Of a DNA stretch of 64,000 nucleotides, positions 28,993-38,535 are shown one piece after another. Positions within the stretch are counted from its first letter, which is position 1; every line of letters starts with the position of its first letter. This DNA is from Vibrio brasiliensis LMG 20546 (GTDB lineage: Bacteria > Pseudomonadota > Gammaproteobacteria > Enterobacterales > Vibrionaceae), in the NCBI RefSeq assembly GCF_000189255.1, contig NZ_AEVS01000072.1, positions 26,831-90,830 of the forward strand, given 5' to 3'. Both the position numbers and the translations under genes were made by a program. A model generated the notes under the pieces. The model worked only from the letters and a program-made list of their open reading frames with translations, was not told the origin of the DNA and did not search any database.

Positions 28993-29847
28993 ATGCATAT
29001 TTTCGGCAAAATTCTCGGCACATTTTTTGGTTTCTTGTTTGGAGGAGCCTTTGGTGCAGTATTCGGTTTATTTTTAGGGCACCAATTCGATAAAGCCCGA
29101 CGTCTGCGCCAGGCAGGTTTCAATAGTGGCTTTGGCAGCGGTCCAAGTCAGGCTGAGCGCCAGGAAGAGTTCTTTAAAGCTGCTTTTGCGGTTATGGGTC
29201 ATGTTGCTAAGGCGAAAGGGCAGGTGACGCGTGAAGAGATTCAACTTGCCAGCACTATGATGGATAGAATGAGTTTGCATGGTGAACAACGTAAAGCGGC
29301 TCAGGATGCATTCCGTGAAGGTAAAGAGAGCGACTTCCCGCTAGAAACGGTATTAGAGCGTGTGCGCATTTCTGCTGGTGGACGTTTCGACTTAATGCAG
29401 TTCTTTCTTGAGCTACAGATCTCTGCAGCCTTTGCCGATGGAGATGTTCACCCAAGTGAGCGTAATGTTTTACATAAGATAGCACGTGGACTGGGCTTTT
29501 CATCTGAACAGCTAGAGCAGCGTTTACGCATGCAAGAAGCAGCATTCCGATTCCAACAGGGTGGTTTTGGCGGTCAGGGCGGTGGCAGTTATTCTAACCA
29601 GTCAGGCGGCAATTGGCAGCAGGCATCAACAGCGGATCAATTGAGTGATGCCTATAAACTGCTAGGTGTTGATAGTAGTGCCGATGCGAAGAGCGTTAAG
29701 CGTGCTTATCGTAAGCTTATGAATGAACATCACCCAGATAAGCTGATGGCAAAAGGCTTGCCTCCAGAGATGATGAATGTTGCTAAAGAGAAAGCTCAAG
29801 AGATACAGAATGCTTACGACTTAATTAAGAAAGCAAAAGGTTTCTAG
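28993..29847 (+). CDS. djlA: Membrane-anchored DnaJ-like co-chaperone DjlA
   Basis: A 284-residue type III J protein. One N-terminal transmembrane helix rich in Gly/Phe (residues 6-30), a TerB-like helical domain (about 50-185), a Gly/Gln/Ser-rich linker (GGFGGQGGGSYSNQSG) and a C-terminal J domain (about 215-284) with the essential HPD (NEHHPDKLMAKG). It stimulates DnaK ATPase at the inner membrane. It is divergent from lptD with 148 bases between, the conserved order. Confidence 0.95.
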   Translation: MHIFGKILGTFFGFLFGGAFGAVFGLFLGHQFDKARRLRQAGFNSGFGSGPSQAERQEEFFKAAFAVMGHVAKAKGQVTREEIQLASTMMDRMSLHGEQRKAAQDAFREGKESDFPLETVLERVRISAGGRFDLMQFFLELQISAAFADGDVHPSERNVLHKIARGLGFSSEQLEQRLRMQEAAFRFQQGGFGGQGGGSYSNQSGGNWQQASTADQLSDAYKLLGVDSSADAKSVKRAYRKLMNEHHPDKLMAKGLPPEMMNVAKEKAQEIQNAYDLIKKAKGF

Positions 29848-29876
29848 TTGAGTCGAACATAATTGCTGGCAATGAT

Positions 29877-29913
29877 AAAGGCCTGAAAGCGTCATCGCTC
29901 TCAGGCCTTTTGC
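29877..29913 (+). terminator. Rho-independent terminator after djlA
   Basis: Arms AAAGGCCTGA and TCAGGCCTTT with an inner AGCG/CGCT stem, then a short T run. Confidence 0.85.
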
Positions 29914-29939
29914 TATTTAGCCCAGCTGCCACCCAGAAC

Positions 29940-29974
29940 GAAAAAAGCCTGATGAATTTCTTCATCAGGCTTTT
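29940..29974 (-). terminator. Terminator of the tRNA-Ile2 gene
   Basis: Arms AAAAGCCTGATGAA and TTCATCAGGCTTTT around TTTC; the minus strand ends in six T. It lies 6 bases beyond the tRNA CCA end. Confidence 0.9.
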
Positions 29975-29980
29975 CGAATA

Positions 29981-30056
29981 TGGTGGCCCCTCGCAGACTT
30001 GAACTGCGGACCAATCGATTATGAGTCGACTGCTCTAACCACTGAGCTAAGGGGCC
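29981..30056 (-). tRNA. tRNA-Ile2 with CAT anticodon (lysidine-modified)
   Basis: A 76-base cloverleaf with encoded CCA. The acceptor arm is GGCCCCT/AGGGGCC, and the D arm contains AGCTCAGTGGTTAGAGC. The anticodon loop is CTCATAA and the T arm carries GTTCAAGTC. The acceptor and loop sequence follow E. coli ileX/ileY closely, not elongator or initiator tRNA-Met. C34 is modified to lysidine by TilS so that AUA is read as isoleucine. It is often annotated as tRNA-Met. Confidence 0.92.
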
Positions 30057-30154
30057 ATATAGGGCAATGATTATAGGGGATGAGGATCTAGCTGTCTAGC
30101 CAGTAAGAGGGATAAATGCGCTTAGTTTTTATCCACTTAAATCATTAAGATATA

Positions 30155-30182
30155 AAAAAGGTGAGCTTTAGCCCACCTTTTA
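30155..30182 (-). terminator. Terminator after rpoD
   Basis: AAAAAGGTG and CACCTTTTA flank a partly paired centre (AGC/GCC); the minus strand runs into a T tract. It ends the rpsU-yqeY-dnaG-rpoD transcript. Confidence 0.75.
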
Positions 30183-30210
30183 ACCGATTGTAGCAAAAAT
30201 ACGAATTTAC

Positions 30211-32064
30211 TTACTCGTCTAGGAAGCTGCGCAGAGTCTCTGAACGGCTTGGGTGACGTAGCTTACGTAGCGCTTTTGCTTCGATCTGACGGATACGTTC
30301 ACGAGTAACGTCGAACTGCTTACCAACTTCTTCTAGAGTGTGGTCAGTGTTCATATCGATACCGAAACGCATACGCAGTACTTTTGCTTCACGAGGCGTC
30401 AGACCAGCCAGAACATCTTTAGTTGCCACTTTCAGACTTGTTGCTGTTGCAGAGTCTAGTGGTAGTTCTAGAGTGGTATCCTCGATAAAGTCACCTAGAT
30501 GCGAATCTTCGTCGTCACCGATTGGTGTCTCCATTGAGATTGGCTCTTTAGCGATCTTAAGTACCTTACGGATCTTATCTTCTGGCATCTGCATGCGTTC
30601 TGCCAGTTCTTCCGGTAGAGGCTCACGACCCATCTCTTGCAGCATTTGACGAGAGATACGGTTAAGCTTGTTGATCGTTTCGATCATGTGTACCGGAATA
30701 CGAATCGTACGTGCTTGGTCTGCAATCGAGCGAGTGATCGCCTGACGGATCCACCAAGTTGCGTAAGTCGAGAATTTGTAACCACGACGGTATTCAAACT
30801 TATCTACTGCTTTCATCAGACCGATGTTACCTTCCTGGATAAGATCCAAGAACTGTAGACCACGGTTGGTGTATTTCTTAGCAATAGAAATTACCAGACG
30901 TAAGTTCGCTTCAACCATCTCTTTCTTCGCACGACGAGCTTTCGCTTCACCGATAGACATACGACGGCTGATGTCTTTAATGTTTTGAACAGTTAGAGAC
31001 GTCTCTTCTTCGATCACTTTCAGTTTGGCAATCGAGCGACGAATGTCATCTTCGCTACGACGAATCTTTTCTGCGTATGGTTTGTCAGACGCCAGGATTT
31101 CATCTAGCCATGCATCGCTCGACTCATTACCTGTAAACAGAGTAATGAAAGACTTCTTCGGCATCTTACCGTACTCAACTGAAGCCTTCATGATTAGGCG
31201 CTCTTGAGTACGTACGCGTTCCATTGAAGTGCGTAGTTCTTCAACCAGGTAGTCAAACTGTTTTGGTGTCAGACGGAACTCTTTAAATACGTCTAATACA
31301 AGCTCGTGAGCGATTTGCGCTTTCGGGCTTTCGTTACCGTATTCGTTACACGCTAGCTGGAAGTTCTGGAAAGTGTTGCGTAGTGCGGTAAACTTCTCAA
31401 GAGCAAGTTCAGGATCGATACCTGTATCTTCTTCTTCCTCTTCAGAGTCATCACTATCTTCTTCTTCATCTTCCGCGTCTTCGTCTTCAAGCTCAGACTC
31501 TGCAAGCTCAGAACCGATGTGTGTTGCAGTTGGTGCTGCTGTTTCATCTGCATCTGGGTCAACAAAACCAGTGATTAGGTCTGTTAGACGTAGCTCTTCT
31601 GCCTGAACTTTATCAAATTGCTCAAGAATGTATGGGATAGTGCCCGGATACTCTGCCACTGCATTTTGAACTTGGTTAATACCATCTTCAATACGCTTTG
31701 CGATATCGATCTCGCCTTCACGAGTCAATAGTTCAACAGTACCCATTTCACGCATGTACATACGTACTGGGTCTGTGGTGCGGCCGATCTCATTTTCTAC
31801 GCTAGATAGCGCAGCAGCTGCAGCTTCTGCTGCATCTTCATCGGTGATTGTATCGTCGTCATTCAGTGCAAGATCATCAGCATCTGGAGCAGTTTCTACT
31901 ACTCGGATGCCCATATCGTTGATCATCTGAATGATATCTTCGACCTGCTCTGAATCTACGATTTCTGCTGGCAGGTGGTCGTTTACTTCTGCGTAGGTCA
32001 GATAGCCTTGTTCCTTGCCTTTAATGACAAGTTGTTTTAGCTGTGACTGCGGATTTTGATCCAT
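30211..32064 (-). CDS. rpoD: RNA polymerase primary sigma factor RpoD (sigma-70)
   Basis: A 617-residue sigma-70. Region 1.1 (residues 1-80) is followed by region 1.2 ([19 protein letters not shown]) and a non-conserved acidic insert (about 180-215, [16 protein letters not shown]). Region 2 contains the -10-binding [14 protein letters not shown], then come region 3 and region 4 with the -35 helix-turn-helix [32 protein letters not shown]. Length is typical (E. coli 613). It is the last gene of the macromolecular synthesis operon, 98 bases after dnaG. Confidence 0.98.
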   Translation of the reverse strand: MDQNPQSQLKQLVIKGKEQGYLTYAEVNDHLPAEIVDSEQVEDIIQMINDMGIRVVETAPDADDLALNDDDTITDEDAAEAAAAALSSVENEIGRTTDPVRMYMREMGTVELLTREGEIDIAKRIEDGINQVQNAVAEYPGTIPYILEQFDKVQAEELRLTDLITGFVDPDADETAAPTATHIGSELAESELEDEDAEDEEEDSDDSEEEEEDTGIDPELALEKFTALRNTFQNFQLACNEYGNESPKAQIAHELVLDVFKEFRLTPKQFDYLVEELRTSMERVRTQERLIMKASVEYGKMPKKSFITLFTGNESSDAWLDEILASDKPYAEKIRRSEDDIRRSIAKLKVIEEETSLTVQNIKDISRRMSIGEAKARRAKKEMVEANLRLVISIAKKYTNRGLQFLDLIQEGNIGLMKAVDKFEYRRGYKFSTYATWWIRQAITRSIADQARTIRIPVHMIETINKLNRISRQMLQEMGREPLPEELAERMQMPEDKIRKVLKIAKEPISMETPIGDDEDSHLGDFIEDTTLELPLDSATATSLKVATKDVLAGLTPREAKVLRMRFGIDMNTDHTLEEVGKQFDVTRERIRQIEAKALRKLRHPSRSETLRSFLDE

Positions 32065-32162
32065 AGACGGTATCCAACTTAGTATCTGGTGAAGGAATTA
32101 GTATGCGAGTTGCAAACCACACATCTTAACAAATTAATTGATTGCTGACTATCCGAACAGGG

Positions 32163-33920
32163 TTACGCTTTTAAATCTAGCATTAACGCTAGCAGCTCCC
32201 TTCTCTCTTCGGTTGATAAACCGACACTTCTTTCTTTGGCCTGCAGATTTTCAATTTGTTTTTCAACGCACTGGGCAAGAATTTTGTCCAGCGAGTCTAA
32301 AAATATATCTTTTTCGTTGTCTTCGTCGAGGGGGATTTCCCACCCTGCAAGACGTGACAATAATGCCTCATGGCTCGTATTTCGCCAGCATTCAAGTAGC
32401 TGACCCGTTGTTATATTGGGATGCTGATGACAATATTCAAGCACTTCAACAAATAAACTTAGACCAGGGACTGTTAACTCTCTCACAGTTGAGAGATCCG
32501 GTACCATTTCAGCATAGCTCGGATTTTGAATAAGCAAAGCGATCACTTCGCGCATTGGAGTCCGTTTGATCTCTTTATGTGGCTGAGGTCGAGAATCGTT
32601 AGTTTTTTTGCGAGCCTGACGCAGCCTGTTATCAAATCCGGTTCTTTCATCCAAAAGTTTCTCAAGTAGCTCTTGAAAGTACGGATCCGGGATTTTATCG
32701 ATCAACGCACTAGCGTGAGCTCTGAGGGCTGATTTACCTTCGTTGCTACCCAGATTTAACTGATGAAGCTCGATAAGATTATCAAACAGATAGCTAGAAA
32801 GAGGAGTCGCTTGTTCTACTTCTTGTTCAAATGCATCTTTACCGTGCTTACGGATAAAGCTGTCAGGGTCTTCACCATCAGGTAAAAACAGGAACTTAAG
32901 CGTGTTACCGGTTTTTAAATATTGCAGCGCATTTTCAAGCGCGCGCCATGCCGCATCTTTACCAGCTCTGTCGCCGTCATAACAACAAACTACAGTATTG
33001 GTTTGGCGGAACAGTAACTGAATATGATCGCCCGTGGTCGATGTACCTAGTGAAGCAACTGAGTAATCGACACCGTACTGAGCGAGAGCCACCACATCCA
33101 TATAGCCTTCAACCACCAGGATCTTTGACGGTTCTCGATGAGCCTGCATCACCTCGTACAGACCATAAAGCTCTTTACCTTTATGGAAGATCGGTGTTTC
33201 AGGTGAGTTAAGGTATTTAGGTGTACCGTCGCCAATCACTCGACCACCAAAGCCGATAACTCGTCCGCGTCGGTCGCGAATTGGGAACATAACTCGACCA
33301 CGGAAACGGTCATAGCGGTTGCCGTTATCGTTCTCGATCAACATTCCGCCAGAAATCAGCATGTCCTGAGTCTGAGGCGTCTGGCCAAAGTTTTTACGAA
33401 CTAAATCCCATTCGTCAGCCACATAGCCGATACCAAATTTCTGTACGATTTGGCCAGATAGGCCGCGATCTTTCAGGTAGTCGATGGCAACTTTGCTTTT
33501 CGGCTGCTTGAGCTGATCTCGATAGAACTGAGCAATACTGCCCATAATATCGTAGAGATTACGCTTTTGTTCAGAGTTAGCCTGAGGTTGATTAGATTGA
33601 AAACCACCACCTTGGCGTTGTTCTCTTGGGACATCTAAACCGAGAGATGAAGCGAGTTCTTCAATTGCCTCGACAAAGTCTAAGCGCTCGTACTCCATCA
33701 TAAAATCAATCGCGTTGCCGTGCACACCACAGCCAAAACAGTGATAGAACTGTTTCTCTTGGGAAACACTAAACGAAGGTGTTTTCTCGTTGTGGAATGG
33801 GCAGCAGGCGCCGTAGTTTTTGCCTTTTTTCTTAAGTTTTACGCGAGCATCGATAATGTCGACGATATCGAGTCGAGCAAGGAGGTCATCAATGAAACTT
33901 CGAGGGATGTGTCCTGCCAT
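32163..33920 (-). CDS. dnaG: DNA primase DnaG
   Basis: A 585-residue primase that lays down RNA primers at the replication fork. The zinc ribbon (CCPFHNEKTPSF...FYHCFGCG, residues 40-64) comes first, then the TOPRIM catalytic core (about 260-340, with VVEGYMDVVAL and CYDGDRAGKDAA), and finally the helicase-binding C-terminal domain. It lies between yqeY and rpoD. A hairpin in the gap upstream (33965-34001) may lower its expression, as the E. coli rpsU-dnaG terminator does. Confidence 0.98.
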   Translation of the reverse strand: MAGHIPRSFIDDLLARLDIVDIIDARVKLKKKGKNYGACCPFHNEKTPSFSVSQEKQFYHCFGCGVHGNAIDFMMEYERLDFVEAIEELASSLGLDVPREQRQGGGFQSNQPQANSEQKRNLYDIMGSIAQFYRDQLKQPKSKVAIDYLKDRGLSGQIVQKFGIGYVADEWDLVRKNFGQTPQTQDMLISGGMLIENDNGNRYDRFRGRVMFPIRDRRGRVIGFGGRVIGDGTPKYLNSPETPIFHKGKELYGLYEVMQAHREPSKILVVEGYMDVVALAQYGVDYSVASLGTSTTGDHIQLLFRQTNTVVCCYDGDRAGKDAAWRALENALQYLKTGNTLKFLFLPDGEDPDSFIRKHGKDAFEQEVEQATPLSSYLFDNLIELHQLNLGSNEGKSALRAHASALIDKIPDPYFQELLEKLLDERTGFDNRLRQARKKTNDSRPQPHKEIKRTPMREVIALLIQNPSYAEMVPDLSTVRELTVPGLSLFVEVLEYCHQHPNITTGQLLECWRNTSHEALLSRLAGWEIPLDEDNEKDIFLDSLDKILAQCVEKQIENLQAKERSVGLSTEERRELLALMLDLKA

Positions 33921-33964
33921 AAAACCTTAGAAAAACGCACTAACAAATTGAAAGGATAGATACA

Positions 33965-34001
33965 AACAAGCCGCGCATTCCGAAGGATAGCACGGCTTGT
34001 T
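33965..34001 (-). terminator. Internal hairpin between yqeY and dnaG, possible attenuator
   Basis: Arms AACAAGCCG and CGGCTTGTT enclose 19 bases that contain a second small stem. On the minus strand TTTGTATC follows. E. coli has a leaky terminator at the equivalent place that keeps DnaG low relative to S21. Confidence 0.6.
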
Positions 34002-34017
34002 GCAATAGGGTGGGAGA

Positions 34018-34461
34018 TTAAGCCAGTTTAGCGCGAACTAAACCACTTACTTTACCCATATCTGCACGCCCTTGGATTTGAGGCTTAAGAACGCCCATCA
34101 CTTTACCCATGTCTTGCATGCCCGCAGCACCAGACTCTGCAATTGCACTTTCAACAAGTGCAGCAACTTCATCTTCAGTTAGCGGCTGAGGCATAAAGTC
34201 CTCAAGTACAGTGATTTCTGCTTTCTCAGCGTCTGCTAAATCTTGACGATTAGCAGCTTCAAATTGAGCGACAGAGTCGCGACGCTGTTTAACCATTTTA
34301 GTTAGCACAGCAAGAATGTCATCGTCACCCAGAGTAATCTGTTCGTCGACTTCACGTTGCTTAATTGCTGACAGAGCTAAACGGATAGTGCCAAGGCGCG
34401 GTTTGTCCTTGGCTTTCATCGCTAATTTTTGCTCTTCTTTGAGTTTGTCAATCAGAGCCAT
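34018..34461 (-). CDS. yqeY: GatB/YqeY domain-containing protein
   Basis: A 147-residue protein consisting of one YqeY domain: an N-terminal helical part (LIDKLKEEQKLAMKAKDKPRLGTIRLALSAIK) and a C-terminal small helical domain also found at the end of GatB (GAAGMQDMGKVMGVLKPQIQGRADMG). The latter resembles tRNA-binding tails, so a link to tRNA is suspected but not proven. It lies 26 bases after rpsU in the macromolecular synthesis operon, an insertion common in Vibrio and other bacteria but absent in E. coli. Confidence 0.92.
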   Translation of the reverse strand: MALIDKLKEEQKLAMKAKDKPRLGTIRLALSAIKQREVDEQITLGDDDILAVLTKMVKQRRDSVAQFEAANRQDLADAEKAEITVLEDFMPQPLTEDEVAALVESAIAESGAAGMQDMGKVMGVLKPQIQGRADMGKVSGLVRAKLA

Positions 34462-34487
34462 AACTAGAATCCTTTTGGACTTAGTTA

Positions 34488-34703
34488 TTAGTACAGGCGA
34501 ACGCGACGAGCGTTTTCGCGAGCTAGCTTCTTAGCGTGACGCTTTTGAGCTGCTGCTTTAGCGCGTTTGCGAACTGTAGTTGGTTTTTCGTAGTGCTCAC
34601 GACGACGCACTTCAGAAAGGATACCTGCTTTTTCGCAAGAGCGTTTGAAACGACGTAGTGCAACGTCGAACGGTTCGTTTTCACGTACTTTAACTACTGG
34701 CAT
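34488..34703 (-). CDS. rpsU: 30S ribosomal protein S21
   Basis: A 71-residue, very basic protein with the S21 N-terminus [21 protein letters not shown] and the Arg/Lys-rich helix [26 protein letters not shown]. It acts at the anti-Shine-Dalgarno region of 16S rRNA during initiation. It heads the rpsU-yqeY-dnaG-rpoD operon and is divergent from tsaD. Confidence 0.98.
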
Positions 34704-34932
34704 ATGCCTTTCACCTCAGGGGTTAATTCGTTAATGCTGACTTCACAGTACTTAGCTTAGTCGCTAGGTCTACAATCAGCTTGATCAAAAATGGTGCGGA
34801 ATTTTAATCCGATCACACTGGCTTTGTAAAGTATTTTGTTGGGTAGAGTTTGCACAAAATTTGTTTGAGAAGCTAAGGCGAGGTAAGATTGCGCCAATTT
34901 TGAATTAGAGACAAAGACATCCAGGGTAAACC

Positions 34933-35949
34933 ATGCGCATTATTGGTATCGAAACCTCTTGTGATGAAACGGGAATCGCCATTTACGATGATGAGAAAGG
35001 CCTACTTTCTCATCAACTATATAGCCAGGTAAAACTGCATGCCGATTACGGTGGTGTTGTTCCTGAGTTGGCATCACGTGATCACGTTAAGAAAACTATC
35101 CCGTTGATTAAGGCTGCGATGGCAGAAGCAAACCTGACACCGAAAGATATTGATGGTGTGGCTTATACTGCTGGTCCGGGTCTTGTTGGTGCACTTTTGG
35201 TTGGTGCTACTATTGGTCGTAGTCTGGCGTATGCATGGGGCGTTCCTGCTGTGCCTGTACACCATATGGAAGGCCACTTGCTCGCGCCTATGCTTGAAGA
35301 TAACCCTCCACCGTTCCCGTTTGTCGCGGTATTGGTATCAGGAGGGCATTCAATGATGGTCGAAGTTAAAGGCATTGGTGAATACAAAATCCTTGGCGAA
35401 TCGATTGATGATGCGGCCGGCGAAGCGTTTGATAAAACCGCTAAGCTAATGGGACTTGACTACCCAGGAGGTCCGCTTTTATCTAAGTTGGCAGAAAAAG
35501 GCACGCCTGGTCGATTTAAGTTCCCTCGACCAATGACTGACCGCCCGGGTCTGGATATGAGTTTCTCTGGCCTGAAAACATTTACCGCTAACACTATTGC
35601 AGCGAATGGTGATGACGAGCAAACCCGTGCTGATATCGCATTAGCGTTTGAAGAAGCGGTGTGTGCAACGCTAACAATTAAATGTAAGCGAGCACTTGAA
35701 CAGACTGGCTTTAAACGTATCGTTATCGCTGGTGGGGTAAGTGCCAACCGCAGATTGCGTGCTGACTTAGAACAGCTAGCGAAGAAAATCGGTGGCGAAG
35801 TTTATTACCCGAGAACAGAGTTCTGTACTGACAACGGTGCAATGATTGCCTATGCAGGTATGCAGCGCCTGAGAAATGGTGAAGTTGCAGACCTTTCTGT
35901 TCAAGCGACACCACGCTGGCCGATCGACCAGCTTGAGCCTATTGCTTAA
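34933..35949 (+). CDS. tsaD: tRNA N6-threonylcarbamoyladenosine synthase subunit TsaD
   Basis: A 338-residue ASKHA-fold protein that, with TsaB and TsaE, transfers the threonylcarbamoyl group to A37 of ANN-decoding tRNAs. Metal-binding histidines are seen in [12 protein letters not shown] (about residues 110-121). The nucleotide-binding loops are [16 protein letters not shown] at the start, [12 protein letters not shown], and [10 protein letters not shown] near residue 270. It is divergent from rpsU, the widely conserved order. Confidence 0.98.
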   Translation: MRIIGIETSCDETGIAIYDDEKGLLSHQLYSQVKLHADYGGVVPELASRDHVKKTIPLIKAAMAEANLTPKDIDGVAYTAGPGLVGALLVGATIGRSLAYAWGVPAVPVHHMEGHLLAPMLEDNPPPFPFVAVLVSGGHSMMVEVKGIGEYKILGESIDDAAGEAFDKTAKLMGLDYPGGPLLSKLAEKGTPGRFKFPRPMTDRPGLDMSFSGLKTFTANTIAANGDDEQTRADIALAFEEAVCATLTIKCKRALEQTGFKRIVIAGGVSANRRLRADLEQLAKKIGGEVYYPRTEFCTDNGAMIAYAGMQRLRNGEVADLSVQATPRWPIDQLEPIA

Positions 35950-35971
35950 GATTAATCGCGTACAATAAATA

Positions 35972-35996
35972 AAGGTCGCCTCATTTGGCGACCTTA
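35972..35996 (+). terminator. Hairpin terminator after tsaD
   Basis: Arms AAGGTCGCC and GGCGACCTT around TCATTT, with only a short T-rich tail. Confidence 0.7.
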
Positions 35997-36075
35997 CTGT
36001 ATCTATCATCCGAGCTGTTGATTAGCGAAATAATGATAGGCTGCACTTTTTGAAATACTATCGGGATAACAAGAG

Positions 36076-36891
36076 ATGAATAAGTTTGCCATCGATGGAT
36101 GTGAAATGGCCTACCAAGATGTTGGTCAGGGGCCGGTAATTGTGTTTGGTCATAGCTATTTGTGGGACAGCAAAATGTGGGCTCCACAGGTTGAAGCACT
36201 GAGCCAGCACTACCGTTGTATTGTCCCAGAACTATGGGCACACGGTCATTCTGACTTTGCGCCTGGCTCAACTCGCTCATTAGCGGACTACGCTCAGCAA
36301 ATTCTTGCGTTGATGGATCATCTTGATATTGAAACTTTCTCTCTGGTTGGATTGTCAGTCGGTGGTATGTGGGGGACTGAACTAGTCTCATTAGCGCCGC
36401 AACGCGTGAAGTCTTTGGTTCTGATGGACACATTTGTTGGTTTAGAACCTGAAGTTACCCATAAAAAGTATTTTGCTATGCTCGATACAATTAGTCAGGT
36501 GCAGGCAGTACCTGAACCTATTGTTGAAGCTGTGACACCACTCTTTTTTGCTAACGATGTTCAGCAGGACAACCCTCAACTCGCTGAGCAATTCGCTCAA
36601 TATCTAATGGCACTGAAAGGCGAACAAGCTGCTGAGATTGCGCGAGTAGGGCGTATGGTGTTTGGTCGTCGCGATCAGATAGAAGAGATTGAGAAGTTTG
36701 CTCTACCGGTTCTGATTGCTGTTGGGCAGGAAGACAAGCCACGTCCAGTATTAGAGTCTTACCTGATGCACGATAGCATTAGTGGCTCTGAGCTGATTCA
36801 AATTCCTAAGGCTGGCCATATTTCTAACCTGGAGCAGCCAGAGTTTGTGACTGAGATGCTGATAAACTTCTTAGACAGACATCACGCCTAA
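36076..36891 (+). CDS. Alpha/beta-fold hydrolase, substrate unknown
   Basis: A 271-residue cytosolic protein (no signal peptide) of the alpha/beta hydrolase superfamily. The presumed catalytic triad is Ser in VGLSVGGMWG (about residue 95), Asp in the AVGQEDKP loop (about 222) and His in KAGHISNLEQP (about 250). The oxyanion motif is FGHSYLWDSKMW. Cap-domain helices lie between about 125 and 200. The family includes esterases, lipases and C-C bond hydrolases, and nothing here points to one. It is monocistronic and convergent with plsY. Confidence 0.8.
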   Translation: MNKFAIDGCEMAYQDVGQGPVIVFGHSYLWDSKMWAPQVEALSQHYRCIVPELWAHGHSDFAPGSTRSLADYAQQILALMDHLDIETFSLVGLSVGGMWGTELVSLAPQRVKSLVLMDTFVGLEPEVTHKKYFAMLDTISQVQAVPEPIVEAVTPLFFANDVQQDNPQLAEQFAQYLMALKGEQAAEIARVGRMVFGRRDQIEEIEKFALPVLIAVGQEDKPRPVLESYLMHDSISGSELIQIPKAGHISNLEQPEFVTEMLINFLDRHHA

Positions 36892-36903
36892 CCGCCAAAT
36901 GAA

Positions 36904-36930
36904 AACAAAGCCTCACTAAGAGGCTTTGTT
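36904..36930. terminator. Bidirectional terminator overlapping the end of plsY
   Basis: Arms AACAAAGCCTC and GAGGCTTTGTT around ACTAA. The plsY stop codon lies in the loop and its last codons in the stem, so one hairpin serves both convergent genes. Confidence 0.85.
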
Positions 36931-37527
36931 TAATCCATTCTTCTTTTCTCCGACCTTTGGTTCGGTACCTTCCAATAAACGCTTAATATTCTGATGATGA
37001 CGAAAAACGATCAGGCAGCACAGCATGGCTACTGGTAACGTATATTGTGGTTTGATCATCCAGGTATAAAAAGGCGCCAGCAATACGGTAACCAGTGCAG
37101 CTAAAGATGAGTAACGAAACAGAAAAGCGACACTGAGCCATGTTGCAATGATCATTGCCGTAAGATCTAATCCGATCGGCGCGATAGCACCCAACGCAGT
37201 AGCAACTCCTTTACCACCTTTAAAGTGAAAGAAGATAGGGTACATATGGCCAAGACAGGCCGCGATAGCGATAACGCCGAGGAGAATAGAGTCGATACCT
37301 AAGAAGTAACCGCCCCAAACAGGAATAGTCCCTTTAAGCATGTCGCACAGTAGAACCGCGACGGCAGCTTTCTTACCACCGATACGCAGCACATTGGTCG
37401 CTCCCGGATTATTGGAGCCAACGCCACGAGGATCCGGTAGCCTTAGCACGCGACAAATCAGAACCGCACTCGAGATCGAGCCTAACAGATAGGCTGAAAT
37501 GATCATAACCAGTGCTAGTGGGGTCAT
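36916..37527 (-). CDS. plsY: Glycerol-3-phosphate acyltransferase PlsY
   Basis: A 203-residue inner-membrane enzyme with about five transmembrane helices that acylates glycerol-3-phosphate from acyl-phosphate, the first step of phospholipid synthesis in the PlsX/PlsY route. The conserved loops are visible: [19 protein letters not shown] (about residues 37-55), [13 protein letters not shown] (about 100-112) and [14 protein letters not shown] (about 175-188). It is divergent from folB, the conserved order. Confidence 0.95.
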   Translation of the reverse strand: MTPLALVMIISAYLLGSISSAVLICRVLRLPDPRGVGSNNPGATNVLRIGGKKAAVAVLLCDMLKGTIPVWGGYFLGIDSILLGVIAIAACLGHMYPIFFHFKGGKGVATALGAIAPIGLDLTAMIIATWLSVAFLFRYSSLAALVTVLLAPFYTWMIKPQYTLPVAMLCCLIVFRHHQNIKRLLEGTEPKVGEKKNGLNKAS

Positions 37528-37681
37528 AGTAGAGTAACTCGTCTGAAACAGGTGTTAGCCAAGCAAGTAACTGATATCATATCGCGCCTGACGCTCTCAA
37601 ACTACACATGTACGGGGTTTGAGATACAAATTGTACGACTTTTTACCTAAATTGGGTATCCGACCTCTAAGGAAGTAACAG

Positions 37682-38035
37682 ATGGATAAAGTATTTATCG
37701 AGCAATTGGAAGTAATTACAACGATCGGTGTGTACGACTGGGAGCAAGAGATTAAGCAAAAGCTAGTGCTTGATATTGAAATGGCTCATGACAACCGCCC
37801 AGCGGGCAAGAGTGATGATGTTGTTGATGCGCTTGATTACGCTCAGGTGAGTTCAGCTGTTCTGTCTCATATTGAAGGTGGACGTTTTTTGCTTGTTGAG
37901 CGTGTAGCAGAAGAAATTGCAGAACTCATCATGACTCGCTTTAGTGTTCCTTGGATTAAGATCCGTCTGACCAAACCGGGAGCAGTGCCACAGGCAAAAG
38001 GTGTTGGTGTTGTTATTGAACGAGGCCATGCATGA
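37682..38035 (+). CDS. folB: Dihydroneopterin aldolase FolB
   Basis: A 117-residue enzyme of folate synthesis that converts dihydroneopterin to 6-hydroxymethyl-dihydropterin. Features: DKVFIEQLEVITTIGVYDWEQEIKQ at the N-terminus with the active-site Glu, LDYAQVSSAVL in the middle and the pterin-anchoring LTKPGAVPQAKGVGV near the end. GGAAG lies upstream. Its stop overlaps the folK start (ATGA), so the two consecutive steps of the pathway are coupled. Confidence 0.96.
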   Translation: MDKVFIEQLEVITTIGVYDWEQEIKQKLVLDIEMAHDNRPAGKSDDVVDALDYAQVSSAVLSHIEGGRFLLVERVAEEIAELIMTRFSVPWIKIRLTKPGAVPQAKGVGVVIERGHA

Positions 38036-38517
38036 TAACGGCTTATATTGGTATTGGCTCCAATATTGATAGACGCAAACATATTCAGGCTGCAATTGAA
38101 GAGTTACGAGCCTTAGGTCAGGATGTACGAATTTCGACCATTTTTGAATGTGAAGCGGTAGGTTTTGAAAGCCACGCATTTTATAACTTGGTGGTAGAAA
38201 TGAAAACCGAGTTGAGTTTGACAGAATTTTCACGCCAGCTGCGTGATATTGAGCTTAAATGGGGACGCGCTGCGGATGCGGGGAAATTTGAGCCGAGAAC
38301 TGTTGATCTCGACATCATTTTGTTTGGCGAGCAGGTATCTAGTGCTAAACCAGAGCTGCCACGAAGTGATATATTCAAATATGCCTTTGTTCTTCAACCT
38401 CTTATGGAGCTTTGCCCACAACTCGTGGTGCCACAAGATGGACGAACTATCGAACAGATCTGGCAGCAGTCTGATTTTTCCGTTGCTCTTGAACCCGTCG
38501 CCCAGTGGTTCAACTAA
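38032..38517 (+). CDS. folK: HPPK, 2-amino-4-hydroxy-6-hydroxymethyldihydropteridine pyrophosphokinase FolK
   Basis: A 161-residue kinase that pyrophosphorylates the FolB product before condensation with p-aminobenzoate. Features: N-terminal AYIGIGSNIDRRKHIQAAIEELRAL, and the metal-binding EPRTVDLDIILFGEQ with two aspartates (about residues 85-99). The C-terminal part is divergent (FVLQPLMELCPQLVVPQDG) and falls in a distinct Vibrio-type branch. It overlaps folB by 4 bases and lies 18 bases before uppP. Confidence 0.93.
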   Translation: MITAYIGIGSNIDRRKHIQAAIEELRALGQDVRISTIFECEAVGFESHAFYNLVVEMKTELSLTEFSRQLRDIELKWGRAADAGKFEPRTVDLDIILFGEQVSSAKPELPRSDIFKYAFVLQPLMELCPQLVVPQDGRTIEQIWQQSDFSVALEPVAQWFN

Positions 38518-38535
38518 CATAATTACGAGATTTTA

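Noticed and set aside
29981-30056. tRNA-Met
   Set aside because: The anticodon is CAT, but acceptor and D-arm sequence match the lysidine-dependent tRNA-Ile2 rather than elongator or initiator tRNA-Met.
31353-31606. Open frames on both strands within rpoD with long Ser or Lys/Glu runs
   Set aside because: They are shadows of the acidic low-complexity insert of sigma-70.
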